The notes beneath the pieces were generated by a model. The model did no database searches. It worked only from the letters and a program-made list of their open reading frames with translations, and was not told the DNA's origin. The position numbers and the translations under genes are program-made. From Alphaproteobacteria bacterium (GTDB taxonomy: Bacteria > Pseudomonadota > Alphaproteobacteria > RF32 > CAG-239), in contig JAFUXW010000105.1 in NCBI GenBank assembly GCA_017477035.1, positions 1 to 10,753 of the forward strand: a stretch of DNA of 10,753 bases, read 5' to 3'. Every line of letters begins with the position of its first letter. The first letter of the stretch is position 1. This document shows positions 1 through 8,228 of the stretch, piece by piece.

Positions 1-30
1 ATAAAATTAAAAAAACAATAAAAATTTGTT

Positions 31-36
31 TATAAT
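31..36 (+). promoter_or_regulatory. Possible -10 element upstream of amiC
   Basis: A perfect TATAAT lies at 31-36, which would give an untranslated leader of roughly 65 nt before the amidase start at 110. No good -35 box is visible at the right distance, because the window begins only 30 nt upstream. A second TATAAT at 84-89 is also present, but its nearest -35-like sequence (TTAACA at 58-63) is 20 nt away and transcription from it would start inside the ribosome binding site. The region is so AT-rich that chance matches are expected. The rest of 1-109 shows no gene. Confidence 0.25.
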
Positions 37-109
37 GCAAAAAAAATAAATCAGATTTTAACACATTGGTAATATGTAACCCGTATAATTTCGAAGGATA
101 ATATTTTTT

Positions 110-1360
110 ATGAACAAAGAGAAAAGCAAGATGAAGTTTTTGTTACGTTGGTATTTTGTCTTAATTGGTTTGCTTTTATACAGCACGTCTGCATTTGCTT
201 CGGTAAATGTTCAAAATATGCGTGTCGGTAATCAGAGCGATGGTGCGAGAGTTGTTTTTGATATAAGTCAAAGCATTAATTATAGAGTGTTTTTGCTGGA
301 TAATCCTAAAAGAGTTGTGGTTGATTTGGATGATGCAAATATCGGAGCTCTCAAAACAAAAGTATCAAATCAGGTTATACTAAACAGCAGAGTGGGTAAA
401 ATGTCTGGTAATGATAAGCGCGTCGTTTTTGACTTATCCCGTCCTGCTACAGTTAAAAAGGCATTTATGATACCTCCTCAAGGAGGACAAAGTTGGCGTT
501 TAGTGGTGGATTTGGAAATGGTCGGTGAAAGTGCATTTAAATCTAAAATAGGCAATAATCACATTGTTACCAATAATACAAAATTTTCACCGGAAGAGGA
601 AAAATCTGAAAGTTCTTGGTGGAGTTTTGGCTCTTCTGATGAGGCAAAAGTTGATAATAAAATTAATCGTAAACGTATTATTGTTTTAGATCCCGGTCAC
701 GGCGGAAAGGATCCAGGTGCCATTGGAGCGTACGCTAAAACATACGAAAAAAATGTTACTTTAGCAATGGGAAAAGAATTGAAACAATTGTTGCAAAATA
801 AGGGATATGTCGTCTATCTGACAAGAGAAAGTGATATATTTATTCCTCTTCGTCAACGCACCAAAATAGCGCAAAAATACAAGGCTGATTTGTTTATGTC
901 GATACATGCTGACAGTGCACAAAATCGCAATGCTACCGGTTTATCTGTATATACTCTTTCGGATACGGCATCAGATAAAGAAGCGGCTGCTTTAGCCGAA
1001 CGAGAAAATAAAGCTGATATAATAGGTGGAATTGACTTGGGAGGGAACACCAAAGAGGTTAATGATATTTTGATTTCTTTGTCGCAGACGGATACACGCA
1101 ATAAATCTTCAAAATATGCTACCTATTTGGTTCAGGAAATGTCAAAAAGTGTGAAATTGGTGAAAAATACTCATAGATTTGCGGGATTTGCCGTGCTGAA
1201 AGCTCCTGATGTTCCTGCAGCTCTTTTGGAAATGGGGTATCTTTCAAATAGAACGGAAGAAGCGAACTTACGAACATCATCGTATAGAAAAAAGTTGGCC
1301 GAATCTGTGGCAAGAGCTGTCGACAGATATTTTAAAGATCCTGAGATTGCTTCAAACTAA
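110..1360 (+). CDS. amiC: Periplasmic N-acetylmuramoyl-L-alanine amidase (AmiC type: AMIN + Amidase_3)
   Basis: Zinc hydrolase that cuts the bond between MurNAc and L-alanine in peptidoglycan, mainly to separate daughter cells. Residues 1-30 form a signal peptide: a basic start, a hydrophobic run, then AFA before Ser31. Residues about 31-140 are an AMIN domain, which targets the enzyme to the septum or cell wall. A polar linker (about 150-186) follows. The Amidase_3 domain spans about 188-410, with zinc ligands His197 (DPGHGG), Glu213 (YEKN) and His266 (SIHAD) and catalytic Glu374 (LLEMGYLSN). The stretch 286-335 (ASDKEAAALAEREN, then VNDILISLSQ) matches the insert that blocks the active site in AmiB/AmiC enzymes until an EnvC/NlpD/DipM-type LytM factor binds; that regulation is inferred from family knowledge. 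The start at 110 has GAAGGA upstream at 93-98. A second ATG at 131 would give a shorter signal peptide and cannot be excluded. It is the first gene of the amiC-mrcA-prfB block. Confidence 0.93.
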   Translation: MNKEKSKMKFLLRWYFVLIGLLLYSTSAFASVNVQNMRVGNQSDGARVVFDISQSINYRVFLLDNPKRVVVDLDDANIGALKTKVSNQVILNSRVGKMSGNDKRVVFDLSRPATVKKAFMIPPQGGQSWRLVVDLEMVGESAFKSKIGNNHIVTNNTKFSPEEEKSESSWWSFGSSDEAKVDNKINRKRIIVLDPGHGGKDPGAIGAYAKTYEKNVTLAMGKELKQLLQNKGYVVYLTRESDIFIPLRQRTKIAQKYKADLFMSIHADSAQNRNATGLSVYTLSDTASDKEAAALAERENKADIIGGIDLGGNTKEVNDILISLSQTDTRNKSSKYATYLVQEMSKSVKLVKNTHRFAGFAVLKAPDVPAALLEMGYLSNRTEEANLRTSSYRKKLAESVARAVDRYFKDPEIASN

Positions 1361-1433
1361 TAAAATATTATTGCATTTTTTGCGGTTTGCGATAAATTTT
1401 TATAAATCTGTATTAATACTGTAAGAGAAAGTT

Positions 1434-3857
1434 ATGCTACGTTTTTTATCATATATGGCCAGTTTGGCGTTGTTCTGCTTAATAATATTGATTGTTGCCG
1501 CTACTTACGGATTATCAAGAATCAATATTACGATTCCTGATTATCGCCAGCTGGCAAATTATGAACCTGCTGTAACAACTCGTTTGTTTGCCGGAGATGG
1601 GCAGGTTATGATGGAATATGCTGCGGAAAAACGCTTATTTGTGCCGATTGAAAAAATTCCTGATATGGTAAAAAATGCTTTTATCGCAGCAGAAGATAAA
1701 CATTTTTATAGTCATGCCGGCATAGATTATACAGGTATTATTCGTGCTGCCCTAGGTAATTTGCGTAATATGGGGAAAGGTCGTCGTCCGGCTGGTGCAT
1801 CTACTATAACTCAACAAGTGGCAAAAAACTTTTTGCTCAGTTCTGAATTGTCGTATACCAGAAAGTTAAAAGAAGCTGTTTTAGCCAGACGCATCAATAA
1901 AGCTTTTACTAAAGATCACGTTTTGGAATTATATCTGAATGAAATTTATTTAGGAAATCGTGCTTACGGAGTTGCGGCAGCGGCAATGAACTATTTTAAC
2001 AAATCGCTTGATGAACTTACACTTGATGAAGTAGCATTTTTGGCAGCATTACCCAAAGGACCGAATAACTATAATCCGAAAACCAAATATGATGCAGCAA
2101 TTGCTCGACGTAATTGGGTAATCAGTCGTATGGTTGAAGATGGGTATGTCAGTGCAGATGAAGCAGCTGAAGCTAAAGAAAGGCCGCTTAAAGTTGCTGA
2201 ACATAAAAACGGATTTTTAAAAGATACAGAATATTATAGTGAAGAAGTTCGTAGAACAATAAGTAATAATTTTGGTGATGAAGCACTATATCAGGGTGGC
2301 TTGATTGTGCGAACTACCGTTGATCCGAGATTGCAAACCATAGCTACCAATGCGGTTCGTAAGGGGTTAATTGCATATGACAAGCGTCATGGTTGGCGCG
2401 GAGCAGAAACACAAATTGAAATTGATGATAATTATCGAGAAAATCTTAAAAATGCTAAACTAACGGCAGGTGACGAAACTGATTGGCAAAAAGCTGTTGT
2501 ATTGAAAGTTAATAAAGATAAGGCGGAAATTGAAACGGATAAAGGGGAAACAGGTATAATATCTTTGTCTTCTCTTAAGTGGGCAAGACATGCTGAAAAA
2601 GGTAAAAATATGGGACCTGTTCCCTCAGCTGTTACTCAAGTGTTAAATAAAGGTGATGTTATTTATGTTCAAAATATCACAAAAGATGATAAGGATAAAA
2701 TAAAGTCATTTGCTTTGCAACAAATTCCGGAAGTTCAAGCAGGAATGGCTGTAATGGATCCGCATACCGGAAAAGTTTTAGCGTTAGTGGGGGGATTTTC
2801 TTTTGCAAAATCACAGTTTAATCGTGCAACTCAAGCTTATCGTCAAACCGGTTCTAGTTTTAAACCGTTTGTGTACCTGACGGCATTAGAACAAGGATAT
2901 TCCCCGACGGATTTGATATTAGACGCTCCGTTTGTGCTTGATCAGGGAGAAGGTATGCCAAAATGGAAACCGGTAAATTATTCTAAAAAGTTTTACGGAT
3001 TAATGACATTACGCCGCGGAGTTGAATTATCAAAAAATTTAATGACTGTTCGCTTAGCTCAAGATATCGGAATGGATAAAATAGTAGAAATGTCTAAGCG
3101 GGTAGGAATCAATAATCATCTTCCGCCGTATTTATCTTCCTCGTTAGGGGCAGCTGATACCAGAGTTATTGATATGGTAAGCGCATATTGCGTGATTGTA
3201 AATGGAGGTAAAAAAGTTCCGCCGTATATGATTGAGCGTATTCAAGATCGTAAGGGTAAAACTATATATAAACACGAACAAACACCATGTCCTTTCTGTG
3301 CTGCTGATAAATGGGATAATCAGGATGAGCCTGATTTTCAAGTTGTGCGAGAGCAAGTCGTTGACCCTCTTTCAGCATATCAGATGACTTCTATTTTGGA
3401 AGGGGTAGCAACCCGAGGAACAGGCGCTAAGCTCAATGAATTACATCGTCACTTAGCTGGTAAAACCGGAACAACCAATGAAACAAAAGATGCATGGTTT
3501 GTCGGTTTTTCACCTGATTTGGTAGCCGGTGTTTATGTAGGTTTTGATGAGCCTGAAAGCTTGGGACGTTATGAAACCGGTGCAGCCTCTGCGTTGCCGA
3601 TATTTTATGATTTTATGAAAGAAGCACTAAAAGATACGCCGGATACAAGTTTTCGTATTCCTGCCGGTATCAAATTGGTTAGAGTTAATCCGCAAACTGG
3701 TAAACCATCAGCTCCCGGTGATACAGTCGTAATCACCGAGGCGCTCAAACCTGATTTTGATTTTAACAATCGTCAACGCGTTATTGACGATGATGACTCC
3801 TTAGTGGCTGCTCCGGAGCAAGATGGAAGTAGTTTGCAAATCGGAGGAGAATATTAA
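1434..3857 (+). CDS. mrcA: Penicillin-binding protein 1A, bifunctional class A PBP
   Basis: Inner-membrane enzyme that polymerises lipid II into glycan strands and crosslinks their peptides. Residues about 6-27 are the single membrane anchor. The GT51 glycosyltransferase domain (about 50-235) shows all expected blocks: EDKHFYSHAG with catalytic Glu87, GASTITQQVAKNFLL (121-135), RKLKEAVLARRI (143-154), LELYLNEIYLG (164-174) and AFLAALPKGPNNYNP (201-215). Residues about 315-430 form the OB-like insert typical of PBP1A. The transpeptidase domain has SxxK at 474-477 (nucleophile Ser474), SKN at 533-535 and KTGT at 677-680. Length 807 aa is normal for the family. A CPFC pair (619-622) lies in the transpeptidase half. 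The tail (783-807) is acidic and probably disordered. It begins 73 nt after amiC with only a weak purine-rich ribosome site (about 1422-1430), and its stop overlaps the prfB start in TAATG. A separate promoter in the gap is possible, but none is clear. Confidence 0.96.
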   Translation: MLRFLSYMASLALFCLIILIVAATYGLSRINITIPDYRQLANYEPAVTTRLFAGDGQVMMEYAAEKRLFVPIEKIPDMVKNAFIAAEDKHFYSHAGIDYTGIIRAALGNLRNMGKGRRPAGASTITQQVAKNFLLSSELSYTRKLKEAVLARRINKAFTKDHVLELYLNEIYLGNRAYGVAAAAMNYFNKSLDELTLDEVAFLAALPKGPNNYNPKTKYDAAIARRNWVISRMVEDGYVSADEAAEAKERPLKVAEHKNGFLKDTEYYSEEVRRTISNNFGDEALYQGGLIVRTTVDPRLQTIATNAVRKGLIAYDKRHGWRGAETQIEIDDNYRENLKNAKLTAGDETDWQKAVVLKVNKDKAEIETDKGETGIISLSSLKWARHAEKGKNMGPVPSAVTQVLNKGDVIYVQNITKDDKDKIKSFALQQIPEVQAGMAVMDPHTGKVLALVGGFSFAKSQFNRATQAYRQTGSSFKPFVYLTALEQGYSPTDLILDAPFVLDQGEGMPKWKPVNYSKKFYGLMTLRRGVELSKNLMTVRLAQDIGMDKIVEMSKRVGINNHLPPYLSSSLGAADTRVIDMVSAYCVIVNGGKKVPPYMIERIQDRKGKTIYKHEQTPCPFCAADKWDNQDEPDFQVVREQVVDPLSAYQMTSILEGVATRGTGAKLNELHRHLAGKTGTTNETKDAWFVGFSPDLVAGVYVGFDEPESLGRYETGAASALPIFYDFMKEALKDTPDTSFRIPAGIKLVRVNPQTGKPSAPGDTVVITEALKPDFDFNNRQRVIDDDDSLVAAPEQDGSSLQIGGEY

Positions 3858-4979
3858 TGAGAGCTGATTTTTATAATATATTTAGTGAAATTGAGCAATC
3901 TCTTGATTTGCTGAGGAGGTATCTTTGACTACGATAACGCTGTGTTACGTCGTGATGAATTAAATTCTCTTACATCTTCACCTGATTTATGGAATAATCA
4001 GGAATTGGCTCAGAAATTGATGAGCGAAAAAAATATTTTAGATGCCAAACTTTCACAATATGAAAATTTTATAAATGTTGTTTCAGAATACAAGGAAATG
4101 GCAGAATTTGCCGAAGCAGAAAATGACGAAGCAATGCAAAACGAATTGCTTTCTAATCTGAAAGATTTACAGGTTCAGGTAAAACATGCGGAATTGGAAT
4201 CCTTGCTCTCGGGAGAAGTCGATGGAAATGATACATACTTGGAAGTTCATGCCGGTAGCGGTGGAACCGAAGCTATGGATTGGGCGCAAATGTTGCTTCG
4301 TATGTATACCAGATGGGCTGAAAATCACAAATATAAAGTTGAGTTGATAGAAGAGACAGAAGGCGATGTAGCAGGCATAAAATCGGCTACCATGAAAATA
4401 TGCGGTCACAATGCTTACGGATGGCTTAAATCAGAAAGCGGAGTGCATAGATTAGTCAGAATTTCACCATTTGATAGTGCAGCTCGCCGTCATACAAGTT
4501 TTGCTTCAATAGGAATATATCCTGTTATTGATGATAACGTGCAGATAGATATTAATCCGGCAGATTGTCGTATAGATACATACAGAGCATCTGGAGCCGG
4601 CGGACAGCATATTAATAAGACGGATTCAGCAGTAAGAATTACACATATTCCTACAGGAATAGTAGTATCCAGTCAAACGCAGCGTTCGCAATTTCAAAAT
4701 AGAGATAATTGTTGGAAAATGTTAAGAGCGCGGTTATATGAAATAGAAATGCAGAAAAAAGCCGATGCGGCGCAAGAGGCTCGTGATAATCAAGGGGATA
4801 ATGGTTGGGGTTATCAAATTAGATCGTATGTATTACAACCGTATCGTCTTATAAAAGATTTGCGAACAGATGCCGAAACGGCTGATTGTAAAGCGGTTCT
4901 TGACGGAGAAATTGATTTATTCCTATCCGCTGCATTGGCGCAAAAAATTAAAAAAGATGATATGCAAGGCGGAAAATAG
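3857..4979 (+). CDS. prfB: Peptide chain release factor 2, made by programmed +1 frameshift
   Basis: RF2 recognises UAA and UGA and triggers release of the finished protein. The true start is ATG 3857, overlapping the mrcA stop by one base, with a strong GGAGGAG site at 3843-3849. This frame ends after 23 codons at TGA 3926-3928. Skipping T3926 joins it to the long frame, so the CDS is 3857..3925 plus 3927..4979, giving 373 aa (E. coli RF2 is 365). Calling the gene from GTG 3942 would lose 28 N-terminal residues. In the full protein the stop-codon-reading motif SPF is at 203-205 and the catalytic GGQ at 248-250, almost exactly as in E. coli (205-207 and 250-252); SPF distinguishes it from RF1, which carries PxT there. 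The residue before SGAGGQ is alanine, the usual form rather than the K-12 threonine variant. The neighbourhood (mrcA before, YhdP-like after) fits Alphaproteobacteria. Confidence 0.97.
3914..3929 (+). promoter_or_regulatory. RF2 programmed +1 frameshift site
   Basis: The site reads AGGAGGTATCTTTGAC. It has an internal Shine-Dalgarno-like AGGAGG (3914-3919), a 3-nt spacer TAT, the slippery CTT (3923-3925), the in-frame stop TGA (3926-3928) and a following C that makes termination inefficient. It matches the E. coli site (AGGGGG TAT CTT TGA C) in spacing and bases, except that its SD element fits the anti-SD sequence better. Low RF2 lets the ribosome pause and slip to GAC at 3927, while ample RF2 causes termination after 23 residues. 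This is the known autoregulatory loop of prfB. Confidence 0.97.
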
Positions 4980-4994
4980 AGGAGCCGAAAAGCT

Positions 4995-7900
4995 ATGAAA
5001 AAACTATCAGCCAGAGCCTATTTTTTGAAAAAAACCGTTGATTGTTTTGTTGCCGGATTATTTGTGGTTTTGCTGTTGTTTTTGTGGACTTTGTATAAAG
5101 GTCCTATTTCTGTTCCGTATTTGAAACCATATATTATTCAAGCCTTAAACTATGATGAAAATGAATATTCGGTTGATATCGGAGATGTTAATATTGAATT
5201 GGTTCGCTCGATTCAACCGCTTAGAGTTACTGCCAGAGAAGTGAGCTTGCAAAAAAAAGATGGTTCCGTAAATATCGAAGCTCCGAAATTATATATGTCA
5301 TTTAGTTTGCGAGCATTGATGAAAGGCATCATTGCACCAAGTGATATAGGTTTGATTAATCCTACGGCAAGTATATCGACTTCATATGGGGTTAAAGAAG
5401 AAAATATAAATGAAAGTTCAAAGAAAAAACTCCAATTTTATGTTGAAAGAATAAACGAGTTTTTGGATCATTATAATTCTGAAGATAAAATCTATCCTGA
5501 AAGTTATGTCAATAACATAGCAATTAAAGATGGAGAGATTGAATTTAATGAATTGGATTTCGGACGTGTGTGGTTGCTATCAGATGTAAATTTTGAATTT
5601 AATCGCAATTTTATTAATATGAATATGAATGCCAATGCTCTTATAAATATAAACGATAAGATTGCCTCTGCCGGATTTGAAAGTGAATATCATGCCTCTG
5701 ATGATAAATTGGATTTGGAAATTTATTTTTCCGATTTAATTCTGTCAGACATATTGAGTACATTTAACGAAACTACCGAAGAAAATTTATTATCCGTAAT
5801 GTCTGTTGAAGTTCCTGTAAATGGAAAAATAAAGACAATTATAAAACTAGAAGATATTCGTCAGCATCCGGAAACTGCAAATGATTATTTAAGTGATGCT
5901 GTGGAACGTATTGATTTTGAGCTGGATGGTGGACAAGGGTATGTGTCTTTTGAGGGTAATGATAAATATAATTATGAGATAGATGAAATGCAACTTTCCG
6001 GAGTTGTTACCGGTGGCATAGATGAAGTCAAAGTAGAAAATGCCGAATTGAAAATGGGAGGTCAAAATGCAAAATTAAGTTTTTATGCCGATGGCTTGGA
6101 AACTTTTTATTTGAGTGATTCCTTAAAAGATTTGGTACTTCGCTTTAAGGTCAATGTAGCACAATTTCCTCTGGGAGAGCTATCACGATTTTGGCCTCGA
6201 TATCTGGCTGAACCGGCATGGGAATGGTGTAAGGAAGGATTGACCGGTGGAACGGCAAAAAATGGCGAATTTGTGTTCGATTTTGGGTATAATCGCAAAA
6301 ATGATGCTTGGGGATTGCAAAATCTTAAAGGTAAAGCATATTTGGAAGACGGAAACATATTTTATTTGGATGGAATGCCAATTGTAAATAAAGTCTACGG
6401 AACAGCTAATTTTTCACAAAAAAATATATCAATAGATATTGATAAAGGCGCTAGTGACGGGGTTATGATTACCGGCGGCAGAGTTAATATTTATGATTTG
6501 GATAAGTATGATAATTTTATTTCCATTAAGTTAATCGGCAATTCATCTGTTAGCGATGCTCTGAAGTTAATAGATAATGAACCGCTGAATTTTGCTTCGG
6601 AAATAGGTATAAGTCCGGAAGATGTGCAAGGAAATGTCGATGTGAAACTTAATTTAGATTTTGAACTAAGGCAAGATTTGAAGGGTAGTGATATTAAAGT
6701 TGATGTTGATGCTGATTTGCACAATGTTGAAATAAATAAATTAATACCGGAGCATAAGCTGTATTCCGATGAAATAAAGTTGAATGTCAATTCTAAAGGG
6801 TGGACCATTGAGGGAAATGCAAAATTTGATGATATTCCTTTACAACTTAAAATGAATGAAAAATTCGCCGAAAAATCCTATAAGGGCAAATGTAATATTT
6901 CATTTTTACTTGATGATAAGGTAAAAAAGATATTGGGCTTAGATTGGAAACTTATATCTGCTCCGAATATGGAAGGCTCTATGTCGGTTAATGCCGATGT
7001 TACGGTTAAAGAAGATAATTTAATAAATATTGATTTAACGGCTGATTTAAAAAATACCAAACTTGATTATCCTTATTTTGGTTTTGAAAAAACATACGGA
7101 CAACCGTCAACTCTTAAGGCAAAAGTTTCCATGCGCAAAGATAAAATAATCTCTGTTTCCGAATTAAACTTAAGTAAAGCAGGATTCTCAATAGGCGGAA
7201 ATGTTGCAATGTATCCGAGTGGCAGAGTTAAGACGGTGGATATTAATAAAATTGATGGACCAAAAACTTCGGCACGAGCCAAAATAAGCTTAGATGATAA
7301 AGATGATGCAGATATTAAAGTAGAAGTTTCCGGTTTGAGTTACGATTTAATACCGTTATTTGATAAGATAGATAATAAGCAGTCGGTAAAAGAAGACAAA
7401 AAAGCAATAATTCAGGAAAACGAGGATGACGGCTTGGAAAATGTCAATAATACAGATATATTTATTACGGTAAATAGTTTGTGGACCAATAATACAACTC
7501 CGATTAAAAATTTTGCAGGTAGCGCAAAATTGCGCAAAGGAATTGGTATTGATGAGGTAAATATTGTCGGAAATTATGGTATTGATAAATCAATTAAACT
7601 TAATTTAAGTTATAGTCCTCGCGGTAATAAGGAACACTATCTTTCAATAAACAGTAATAATGCCGGAAGTACTCTTAAAGTATTGCGCCTATATGATAAT
7701 ATGGTGGGCGGAACACTTAAAATAGAAGCGAGAAGAGCAAGGGATAAAAAGTTTATTGGTCATGCAACTGTAAGAGATTTCAGTATACAAAATGCACCGG
7801 TAATGGCAAAGCTTTTATCTGTTGCGTCATTTACCGGAATGCTTGACTTATTAAAGGGAGATGGCTTGACGTTTACGCATTTTAATGCTCCGTTTGAGTA

Positions 7901-8228
7901 TCAATACAAAATACTTAAGCTTAATCATGCTAAAGCAGAAGGTAATGTTGTTGGTATTACTGTAAACGGAACATATAATCGCGCTTCTGATGATTTGGGA
8001 TTCTTTGGCGTTATTGCTCCGGCATACAGTTTGAATCGCTTTTTAGGAAAAATTCCGGTAGTAGGCAATCTGTTGGCCAATAAAGACGGAACTATTTTTG
8101 CCGCTGATTATAAAATTGACGGTTCGGTTGATGATCCGAAGGTTGATATAAATTCATTATCAATTCTAAGTCCTAATTCAATGAAAGAATGGTATAATAA
8201 AAACTTCGGTGATGGTGATGATTTGTAA
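4995..8228 (+). CDS. YhdP/AsmA-like protein (DUF3971-type), inner-membrane anchored, probable phospholipid transport to the outer membrane
   Basis: A 1077-residue protein with a short basic N-terminus, one hydrophobic membrane segment at about 16-33, and a long periplasmic body of repeated beta-strand-like stretches. The middle carries a DUF3971-like stretch around residue 400 (SRFWPRYLAEP, then TGG). The C-terminal part, about 905-1070, has the AsmA-like signature: IGHATVRDFSIQNAPVMAKL, GLTFTHFNAPF and the closing SVDDPKVDINSLSILSP. Family knowledge: YhdP, TamB and YdbH of E. coli act redundantly as bridge-like carriers of phospholipid between the two membranes. Applying that here is inference. 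E. coli YhdP is about 1266 aa, so this one is somewhat shorter. The start at 4995 has GAGGAG at 4979-4984 overlapping the prfB stop; the 15-nt gap suggests co-transcription. Its last 11 bases overlap the next gene. High Asn, Lys and Asp content follows the AT-rich genome. Confidence 0.85.
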   Translation: MKKLSARAYFLKKTVDCFVAGLFVVLLLFLWTLYKGPISVPYLKPYIIQALNYDENEYSVDIGDVNIELVRSIQPLRVTAREVSLQKKDGSVNIEAPKLYMSFSLRALMKGIIAPSDIGLINPTASISTSYGVKEENINESSKKKLQFYVERINEFLDHYNSEDKIYPESYVNNIAIKDGEIEFNELDFGRVWLLSDVNFEFNRNFINMNMNANALININDKIASAGFESEYHASDDKLDLEIYFSDLILSDILSTFNETTEENLLSVMSVEVPVNGKIKTIIKLEDIRQHPETANDYLSDAVERIDFELDGGQGYVSFEGNDKYNYEIDEMQLSGVVTGGIDEVKVENAELKMGGQNAKLSFYADGLETFYLSDSLKDLVLRFKVNVAQFPLGELSRFWPRYLAEPAWEWCKEGLTGGTAKNGEFVFDFGYNRKNDAWGLQNLKGKAYLEDGNIFYLDGMPIVNKVYGTANFSQKNISIDIDKGASDGVMITGGRVNIYDLDKYDNFISIKLIGNSSVSDALKLIDNEPLNFASEIGISPEDVQGNVDVKLNLDFELRQDLKGSDIKVDVDADLHNVEINKLIPEHKLYSDEIKLNVNSKGWTIEGNAKFDDIPLQLKMNEKFAEKSYKGKCNISFLLDDKVKKILGLDWKLISAPNMEGSMSVNADVTVKEDNLINIDLTADLKNTKLDYPYFGFEKTYGQPSTLKAKVSMRKDKIISVSELNLSKAGFSIGGNVAMYPSGRVKTVDINKIDGPKTSARAKISLDDKDDADIKVEVSGLSYDLIPLFDKIDNKQSVKEDKKAIIQENEDDGLENVNNTDIFITVNSLWTNNTTPIKNFAGSAKLRKGIGIDEVNIVGNYGIDKSIKLNLSYSPRGNKEHYLSINSNNAGSTLKVLRLYDNMVGGTLKIEARRARDKKFIGHATVRDFSIQNAPVMAKLLSVASFTGMLDLLKGDGLTFTHFNAPFEYQYKILKLNHAKAEGNVVGITVNGTYNRASDDLGFFGVIAPAYSLNRFLGKIPVVGNLLANKDGTIFAADYKIDGSVDDPKVDINSLSILSPNSMKEWYNKNFGDGDDL

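Noticed and set aside
1371..1415. Promoter-like TTGCAT/TTGCGA and TATTAA boxes between amiC and mrcA
   Set aside because: No pair has both good boxes and 16-18 nt spacing; in such AT-rich DNA these matches are expected by chance.
1209..1424. A 71-residue plus-strand frame overlapping the amiC end and reaching into the gap before mrcA
   Set aside because: It lies mostly inside the catalytic end of amiC in another frame, has no family resemblance, and low-complexity Leu/Ile content.
3942..4979. prfB as an ordinary gene starting at GTG 3942
   Set aside because: There is no ribosome site at that spacing, it lacks the conserved RF2 N-terminus, and the complete frameshift signal upstream explains the gene.
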